Assembly (NCBI RefSeq): GCF_017872975.1
Contig: NZ_JAGGJP010000003.1
Span: 1-64,000 of the forward strand
Reading direction: 5' to 3'
DNA length: 64,000 bases
Source of the DNA: Rubellimicrobium aerolatum
GTDB lineage: Bacteria > Pseudomonadota > Alphaproteobacteria > Rhodobacterales > Rhodobacteraceae
Below the pieces are notes generated by a model. The model saw only the letters and a program-made list of their open reading frames with translations. It was not told the origin of the DNA and did no database searches. The first letter of the stretch is position 1; the number at the start of each line of letters is the position of its first letter. Both the position numbers and the translations under genes were made by a program. Below, one piece after another: positions 58,573 to 64,000 of this stretch.

Positions 58573-59073
58573 TCAGTTGATCACGAATTCCATCACCAGG
58601 AGGTCGCGCACGCGGTCCCCCCCGGCGACGACCTGAACCCGCCGCAGCATCTGCGCGCGGATGCGGAGAAGGGCGGTCGGGTCCTCCACCTCCCGGGGCT
58701 CCAGCGCCCGCAGGTAGCCGTTGAGCACGTCCACCACGCGCGGCGACAGGGTCGTCACCTCCTCCACGTGCTCGGGCGCGACCTCGAGCTGGCCGGAGAA
58801 TCGCAGGAAGCGCCGCCCGTCGCCGCCCGGAAGGTTCACGACCAGCGGCGGCAGGGCCACGAAGGCGGCGGGCGCCAGCTCGGGGAGCTGGGCCTCCTCC
58901 AGCGCCTCGGGCGCGGGCTCCTCCTCAGCATGGGAGCCCAGGAGGCCCATCTTGACGGCCATGAAGCCGCCCGCGCCGCCCAGGACCGCGAGCACGACCC
59001 CGAGGATCAGCGGCAGCTTGGACTTCTTGGGCTTCTCCTCGGCGGGGAGGTCGGTGGCGGCGGCTTCGGTCAT
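58573..59073 (-). CDS. fliL: Flagellar basal-body-associated protein FliL
   Basis: 166 residues. One membrane helix (LPLILGVVLAVLGGAGGFMA) is followed by a linker and the FliL domain: LPPLVVNLPGGDGRRFLRFS, and RIRAQMLRRVQVVAGGDRVR, then DLLVMEFVIN. It stabilises stators around the rotor. The ATG at 59073 follows GGAGAA; upstream in-frame sequence is not family-like. It opens the minus-strand motor operon and is divergent from fliF. Confidence 0.92.
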   Translation of the reverse strand: MTEAAATDLPAEEKPKKSKLPLILGVVLAVLGGAGGFMAVKMGLLGSHAEEEPAPEALEEAQLPELAPAAFVALPPLVVNLPGGDGRRFLRFSGQLEVAPEHVEEVTTLSPRVVDVLNGYLRALEPREVEDPTALLRIRAQMLRRVQVVAGGDRVRDLLVMEFVIN

Positions 59074-59121
59074 GCGGGTTCTCCGGTCGGGGGCTTGGCC
59101 CTCCATAAACCGGCAGGAGCT

Positions 59122-59138
59122 AACCAATTCTTAATCCG
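59122..59138. promoter_or_regulatory. CtrA-like box between fliL and fliF
   Basis: CTAA-CCAATTC-TTAATC, with GAATC at 59140-59144 two bases away. It is placed to serve both divergent flagellar operons. Confidence 0.45.
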
Positions 59139-59196
59139 AATCCCGCATGGTCGTGGCGTGGGGCAGAAGCCCCGGCCTTGGCAGGGAGGATCCCTC

Positions 59197-60768
59197 TTGG
59201 AAAGCGTGGTTTCGGTCTGGGGCAAGCTCGACGCGCGTCGCCGCCTCGTGGTGGTGGGCGCCACCCTGGCGATGTTCGCGGCCGTTCTTTTCCTGGCCCG
59301 GGGCCCCGGGCCGGGCACGATGGCCCTTCTCTACGCGGGGCTCGATCCGGCCGCCGCCGGCGAGGTCGTGGCCGCCCTGGAGGCGCGCGGCACCCCCTAC
59401 GAGGTGCGGGGCGACGCCATCTGGGTGCCCGAATCGGCCCGCGACCAGGAGCGGATGACGCTGGCGTCGGAGGGACTGCCGGCAACGTCGGGGCAGGGCT
59501 ACGAGCTGCTCGATTCGCTGTCGGGCTTCGGCACGACCTCGCAGATGTTCGACGCCGCCTACTGGCGCGCGAAGGAGGGCGAGCTGGCGCGGACCATCCT
59601 GGCGGTGCCGTCGATCCGCGGCGCCCGCGTCCACATCTCGGCGGGCGCGAGCCGGCCCTTCCGCCGCGAGGACGCGCCCACGGCCGCCGTCACCGTCACC
59701 ACGCGGAGCGGCGCGCTGGGCCCCGACCAGGCCGACGCCCTGCGCCATCTGGTGGCCGCCGCGGTGCCGGGCCTCGACCCGGCGGACGTGGCGGTGATCG
59801 ACGCGGAGCGGGGACTCGTGGCCGGGCGCACGGACGCCCAGGCCCCCGACACCCGCGCCGAGGAGCTGGCGCAGCGCGCCCAGCGGCTGCTGGAGGCGCG
59901 GGTCGGCGCGGGCAACGCCGTCGTGGAGGTCTCGATCGACGCGGTGACCGAGAGCGAGCGAATCACCGAGCGGAGCCTCGATCCCGAGGGACGGGTCGTG
60001 ATCTCGACCGACGCCCAGGAGGGCAAGTCGAGCGGCGAAGGCGGCGGCAGCGTCACGGTCGCCTCGAACCTGCCCGACGGCGAGGCGCAGGGCGGCGGGC
60101 CGACGTCGTCCGAGGAAAGCTCGCACACCGTCACCAACTACGACGTGTCCGAGACTTCGCGCGAGGTGGTGCGGGCGCCCGGCGCGGTGCGGCGGCTGAC
60201 GGTGGCGGTGCTGGTGAACGACGTGCCCGCCACCGACGCGGAGGGGGTGGTGACCTTCAGCCCCCGCCCCGCCGAGGAGCTGGCCGCGCTGGGCGAGCTC
60301 GTGTCCTCGGCCGTCGGGGTGGACGCGGAGCGGGGCGACGTGCTGACCGTGAAGTCGATGCCCTTCGAGCCGCTGGCGACCGAGGGCAGCGAGGCCGCGC
60401 CCGCCGAGGGGCGGCCTTTCGACCTGATGTCGCTGCTGCGGCCCGTGCTGCTGGCGCTGGTGGCGATCGTGCTGGGGCTCTTCGTCGTGCGGCCGCTGCT
60501 GCGGTCGGGCGCGCAGGCGAACATGGTCCCGCTGCCCCCCGCCCTGCCGCCGTTCGAGGGGATCGGGTTGCCGATGACCGCGCCGATGCTGGCGGGGGAC
60601 TTCGGCGGGTTCGGCGGGGGCCCGGGCGAGGTGGCGGACGCGGAGATCGTCGATCCGGCCGCCCGCCTCCGCCGCCTGATCGAGGAGCGGCAGGACGAGA
60701 CGGCGCAGATCCTCCAGTCCTGGATCGACGAGGTCCCGGGCGCGGGCCGGGCGCAGGAGACGGCGTGA
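59197..60768 (+). CDS. fliF: Flagellar MS-ring protein FliF
   Basis: 523 residues from a TTG start with AGGGAGGA six bases upstream; a GTG at 59206 is an alternative. There is one N-terminal and one C-terminal membrane helix (LVVVGATLAMFAAVLFLARG; VLLALVAIVLGLFVV). Middle blocks QGYELLDSLSGFGTTSQMFD, YWRAKEGELARTI and GARVHISAGASRPFRR are FliF signatures. The C-terminal tail would contact FliG. It is the first gene of a plus-strand operon fliF-fliH-fliN-fliP. Confidence 0.95.
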   Translation: MESVVSVWGKLDARRRLVVVGATLAMFAAVLFLARGPGPGTMALLYAGLDPAAAGEVVAALEARGTPYEVRGDAIWVPESARDQERMTLASEGLPATSGQGYELLDSLSGFGTTSQMFDAAYWRAKEGELARTILAVPSIRGARVHISAGASRPFRREDAPTAAVTVTTRSGALGPDQADALRHLVAAAVPGLDPADVAVIDAERGLVAGRTDAQAPDTRAEELAQRAQRLLEARVGAGNAVVEVSIDAVTESERITERSLDPEGRVVISTDAQEGKSSGEGGGSVTVASNLPDGEAQGGGPTSSEESSHTVTNYDVSETSREVVRAPGAVRRLTVAVLVNDVPATDAEGVVTFSPRPAEELAALGELVSSAVGVDAERGDVLTVKSMPFEPLATEGSEAAPAEGRPFDLMSLLRPVLLALVAIVLGLFVVRPLLRSGAQANMVPLPPALPPFEGIGLPMTAPMLAGDFGGFGGGPGEVADAEIVDPAARLRRLIEERQDETAQILQSWIDEVPGAGRAQETA

Positions 60769-60769
60769 C

Positions 60770-61348
60770 ATGGGCCTGATGCTCGAATCCTTCGACGCCG
60801 CCCCGCCCGAGCCGGTCCCCGAGGAACCCGCCGGCCCCTCGGCCGAGTGGCGGGAGGGCTTTGCCGCCGGCCATGCGGAGGGCCTGTCGCAGGGCCGCGC
60901 CGAGGCCGAGGCCGAATCGGCCCACCTGTCGGCCGAGCTCGCGCGGGGGTTGCAGGACATGGCCTTCGGCTATGCCGAGGCGAGGGGGCAGGTCCTGGCC
61001 GCGCTGCGCCCGCTGGTCGAGCTGCTGATCGAGCGGCTGCTGCCGCAGCTCGCCGCCGAGGCGCTGGGGCCCTGGATCGCCCAGGCGGTGCTCGACGCGG
61101 CGCGGGCCGACAGCGCCGCGCCCCTCGTCGTGGACCTGCACCCGGATCGCATCGAGGCGGTGCGGGCCTGCCTGCCGCCCGGGATGCCGGCGACGCTGCG
61201 CCCCGACCCCGCGCTGGGGCCGAACGCGGCACGGCTCTCCACCCTTCACCGCGAGAGCGACCTCGACATCGACGCCTGCCTGGGCGCGATCCGCGAGGCG
61301 CTGTCGGCCCTCATCGACACCAGCCCAGGATTGCTTCGCCATGGATGA
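60770..61348 (+). CDS. fliH: Flagellar export ATPase regulator FliH
   Basis: 192 residues. EGFAAGHAEGLSQGRAEAEA is the GxxxG-rich FliH coil, followed by AALRPLVELLIERLLPQLA and LHRESDLDIDACLGAIREAL, the C-terminal FliI-binding part. It restrains and recruits FliI. It starts one base after the fliF stop and overlaps fliN by eight bases. Confidence 0.88.
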   Translation: MGLMLESFDAAPPEPVPEEPAGPSAEWREGFAAGHAEGLSQGRAEAEAESAHLSAELARGLQDMAFGYAEARGQVLAALRPLVELLIERLLPQLAAEALGPWIAQAVLDAARADSAAPLVVDLHPDRIEAVRACLPPGMPATLRPDPALGPNAARLSTLHRESDLDIDACLGAIREALSALIDTSPGLLRHG

Positions 61349-61634
61349 CCCGACCCTCGCCGCCCCGGTCCTCGGGGCCGACCACCCCCTTCGCGCCCTC
61401 CCCGTCGAGATCACCATCTCGGTCGGCCGCGCCCGGCCGCTGGTGCGCGATCTCCTCGCCCTCGGGCCGGGGGCGGTGCTGCCACTGGACCGCCGCATCG
61501 ACGACCCGGTGGAGCTCTACATCGGCGAGCGGCTCATCGCCCGGGGCGAGCTCCAGGAGCTGGAGGGGGGCGAAGGCGGGCAACTGGCCGTGCGCCTGAC
61601 CGAGGTGGCGCATCCCCGGGGCGACCTCGCATGA
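61341..61634 (+). CDS. fliN: Flagellar motor switch protein FliN
   Basis: 97 residues. The SpoA fold gives PVEITISVGRARPLVRDLLA, GAVLPLDRRIDDPVELYIGE and LIARGELQEL, the core FliN signature. It is the C-ring base that binds CheY and export cargo. Neither FliM nor FliG is in the window. It overlaps both neighbours by a few bases. Confidence 0.93.
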   Translation: MDDPTLAAPVLGADHPLRALPVEITISVGRARPLVRDLLALGPGAVLPLDRRIDDPVELYIGERLIARGELQELEGGEGGQLAVRLTEVAHPRGDLA

Positions 61635-62431
61635 CCCCGCCGCGCTATCCGGCCGGGGCCGGCGCCGGCCGGATCGCCGCGCTCCTGGACCGGACGGGCC
61701 CTGGCTGGAGGGTCGGGCCAGGCCTCCTGGTCGCCCTTCTCGCCTTGGCCGGGCCGGCCGGGGCGCAGGAGCTGAACCTGGACCTCGGCGGCGACGGCTC
61801 GCTCGCCACGCGGTCGATCCAGCTCATCGCGCTGGTGACGGTGCTGAGCCTGGTGCCGGGCCTCGCCATCATGGTGACCTGCTTCCCGTTCATCGTGACG
61901 GTCCTGTCGATCCTGCGGCAGGCGCTGGGCCTCCAGCAGGCGCCGCCCAACATGCTGATCGTCACTCTGGCGCTGTTCCTGACCTGGTTCATCATGCAGC
62001 CGGTGTTCGACCAGGCCTGGGCGACGGGCGTCCGGCCGTTCCTGGACGGCAGCCTGCCCCTGGAGCCAGCGTTCCTGACCGCGCTGCAACCCTTTCGCGT
62101 CTTCATGGCGGGGCGGGTGGCGGCGGACACCTACGACGCGCTCGCCGCGCTGCGCCCCGCCTACGACCCGGCGACCGCGCCGGTCGATGCGCCGCTGTCC
62201 GTCCTCGTCCCCTCGTTCCTCCTGAGCGAGATCACCCGCGCCTTCCAGATCGGGTTCCTGATCTACCTGCCGTTCCTGATCATCGACCTGGTCGTGGCGG
62301 CGGTGCTGATGTCGATGGGCATGATGATGGTGCCGCCCGCGATCGTCGCCCTGCCCTTCAAGCTCGCCTTCTTCGTCGTCGCGAACGGTTGGACCCTGAT
62401 CGCCGGCAGCCTGGTCCGCAGCTACGGCTAA
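61631..62431 (+). CDS. fliP: Flagellar export gate protein FliP
   Basis: 266 residues with a cleavable signal peptide (GLLVALLALAGPAGAQEL), as usual for FliP, then membrane helices including FPFIVTVLSILRQALGLQQA, PPNMLIVTLALFLTW, and LLSEITRAFQIGFLIYLPFL. It forms the core of the export pore. It overlaps fliN by four bases and ends the operon. A weak hairpin ggccc/gggcc follows at 62432-62448. Confidence 0.96.
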   Translation: MTPPRYPAGAGAGRIAALLDRTGPGWRVGPGLLVALLALAGPAGAQELNLDLGGDGSLATRSIQLIALVTVLSLVPGLAIMVTCFPFIVTVLSILRQALGLQQAPPNMLIVTLALFLTWFIMQPVFDQAWATGVRPFLDGSLPLEPAFLTALQPFRVFMAGRVAADTYDALAALRPAYDPATAPVDAPLSVLVPSFLLSEITRAFQIGFLIYLPFLIIDLVVAAVLMSMGMMMVPPAIVALPFKLAFFVVANGWTLIAGSLVRSYG

Positions 62432-63677
62432 GGCCCGGACAGAGGGCCGGGGTTCCTCTTGGAGCGGCCCGACGCAAGCTGTCCGGAACACGGGATCCAG
62501 AGGGCGCCAGGGGACTCGGTCGCGTCGAGGCCGGGCGGGGCACCGCCGAATCCCTGGAGGCGCGTTGGACACCGCATCGCCTAGGACGGCCCCGGAACTG
62601 CGGGACCCAGACGCCCTCGCGCGGGATGCCATCGATGCGGCCCACCCAGGGACGGTCCGGGTGGAGGGGCTCCGAGGCCAGGGACGGCGCGACGCGCGAG
62701 GTCGGCGGGACACGCATCGACGCCTGGGTGACGGCCGACCGGCACGACGGCAGCACGCGGCGCGGCGCGCGGCGCGATCGACCGTGCCGGAGACATCTCG
62801 GGCTCCCCGCCTTCCAAGGCCGGCGATGCCGCATCCGTTCCGTGCGGTCCCCCAGTCCGGCTCGGGGCGGAGATCGGCAAGGACGGGCCGGCGCGATGTG
62901 GCGCTGGAGCCTTGGCGGCAACGCTTCCGTCCGCTGTCGATCCTCCAACAGCGGCCCGCCGATCTGCGCGAAGCCTCCAAGGCCCTCGGATCGCCCGCGC
63001 CTGCCGCAGCCAGATCGGACGAGCCTGTTGGGTGTCGTGAGCCTCGGCTCGGGCGGCTTGGGACCGCCCTCTGTCCCCCTCACGGAAGGATTCCGAAATG
63101 CGATGCACGACAGATCGAGGTCGCGCGACCGCTTCGTGGCTGGAGCCGGCTCCGGGCGATCCGCGCCTCACGCCGACAAGGGCGGTTCCGCTGGCCGGGG
63201 GGATGGGCAGGCTGCGGCTCGAACGTTGTTCCAGCAGCCTCGGGCCTCCCCCGACAGGGCACGGCGGCTCGCCCTCGTCCTGCCTCTCGATGACCGCCGC
63301 TTGCGCCCGTAGGATGTCGGGTGCAACCTCGCGCGGCCCTAGTCGGGCTGGTCCGTTTCGCCGCCTGCTTCCGCGTCGCCGTCCTGTCGCCGAACCGCCC
63401 GAGCGTCCCTCCAGTTCACCGGTCCGGGACCGTGGTCATGTGAGGCCAAGGCGGCTCCTTCGGCCCGCAGCCGATGAACGCGGCCCTCTGCCCTTCGCTC
63501 TCAGGCCGGACGTGGCGACAGGCGGCCACGCCGAGCAGGAACCCAGGCGCAGGCAGGGGCCTGCTGGACGCCGCCCGCCTCCAGGCTGGCCCTCGTCGGT
63601 GTCGCGGCGTCGGCCGCTCGCCCCGAGGTGGCCCGGGCGCCGGAGCCGGGCCCCGAAGGGCCGGATCCCCCTCGCGA
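62432..63677. other. Long gene-free stretch between fliP and flgI
   Basis: 1,246 bp. Several long open frames exist on both strands, but all are arginine/proline/alanine-rich shadows with no family signature, signal peptide or good ribosome-binding site. I see no repeat array, no RNA gene and no transposon ends. It could be decayed coding DNA or a spacer left by rearrangement. Confidence 0.5.
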
Positions 63678-64000
63678 CTATCGCACCAGGAACTCGGCCT
63701 GAAGCGCGCCGGCGGCTTTGATGCTCTTCAGGATGTCGATCATGTCCAGGGGCGCGACCCCCAGGGCGTTCAGGCCGGCCACGACCTCGGAGAGCGAAAC
63801 GCCACCCCCCGTCTCGGCCAGCCGTCCCGGCTCCTGCGTGATCGAGGCCTCGCTGCGCGGGACGACCACGGTGTCGCCTGGCGTGAACGGGTTCGGCTGC
63901 ACGGCCAGCGGCGCCTCCTCGATCCGCAGGGTCAGGTTGCCCTGGCTGACGGCCACGCGGGACACGCGGACATCCTCGCCCATGACGATGGTGCCCGAGC
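63678..64000 (-). CDS. flgI: Flagellar P-ring protein FlgI, C-terminal part (runs off the window)
   Basis: The visible 107 codons read GTIVMGEDVRVSRVAVSQGN, LAVQPNPFTPGDTVVV and VVAGLNALGVAPLDMIDILK, then SIKAAGALQAEFLVR, the C-terminal signature of FlgI. The frame is open to the window edge; the N-terminus lies beyond it. It is the periplasmic P-ring subunit, assembled by FlgA. Confidence 0.95.
   Translation of the reverse strand, partial: SGTIVMGEDVRVSRVAVSQGNLTLRIEEAPLAVQPNPFTPGDTVVVPRSEASITQEPGRLAETGGGVSLSEVVAGLNALGVAPLDMIDILKSIKAAGALQAEFLVR

Noticed and set aside
62565-63293. A 242-codon plus-strand frame after fliP
   Set aside because: No signature, no convincing ribosome-binding site, and an arginine/alanine/proline composition typical of non-coding frames here.

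Overview
The window is a GC-rich (roughly 70%) chromosomal segment from an alphaproteobacterium, most likely a member of the Rhodobacterales. Three things support this: a replication block dnaA-dnaN-recF-gyrB next to rpsT, mutM, ubiE and ubiB; a flagellar regulon of the alphaproteobacterial type with flaF, flbT, a DUF1217 protein and a MotE-like protein; and recurring CtrA-like boxes paired with GANTC (CcrM) sites at flagellar promoters and upstream of dnaA.

Layout. 0-1.4 kb: ribosome-rescue gene arfB, whose 3' end and downstream control region are tandemly duplicated in diverged form. 1.4-3.6 kb: a visibly AT-richer insert with an AAA ATPase gene and an overlapping DUF4435/Toprim-like gene, a PARIS-like candidate anti-phage module. 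3.6-6.3 kb: NAD salvage genes pncA-pncB, with a divergent P-loop kinase. 6.4-20.9 kb: a co-directional surface-glycan cluster. It holds several glycosyltransferases (two of them double-headed), a KpsF/GutQ-type arabinose-5-phosphate isomerase, SGNH and GSCFA esterase-like proteins, and proteins sharing short N- or C-terminal modules. 21-24 kb: a large RTX protein, probably exported by a type I system. 24.1-33.3 kb (minus strand): gyrB, a LysE-type exporter, a VOC protein, recF, dnaN, dnaA, rpsT and mutM. The dnaA-rpsT gap carries an exceptional cluster of GANTC sites, a CtrA-like box and several palindromes. 33.4-35.7 kb: ubiE-ubiB. 36.1-64 kb: the flagellar regulon in several divergent operons.

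The flagellar part covers hook assembly (flgD, fliK), rod and chaperone proteins (flgJ-like, flgN-like), filament and its post-transcriptional regulators (fliC, flaF, flbT), the export gate and ATPase (flhA, flhB, fliP, fliQ, fliR, fliI, fliH, a fliJ-like gene), rod, ring and basal body (flgB, flgC, flgF, flgG, fliE, flgA, flgH, flgI, fliF), switch protein fliN, two FliL proteins, and stator genes (motA and a motE-like gene). Not seen here are fliG, fliM, motB, flgE, flgK and flgL, so the regulon continues beyond flgI or elsewhere.

The observations most worth following up are the GANTC/CtrA-dense region between dnaA and rpsT, the low-GC ATPase-Toprim pair next to the arfB duplication, the shared modules in the glycan cluster, and the 771-residue periplasmic protein that stands where motB might be expected.
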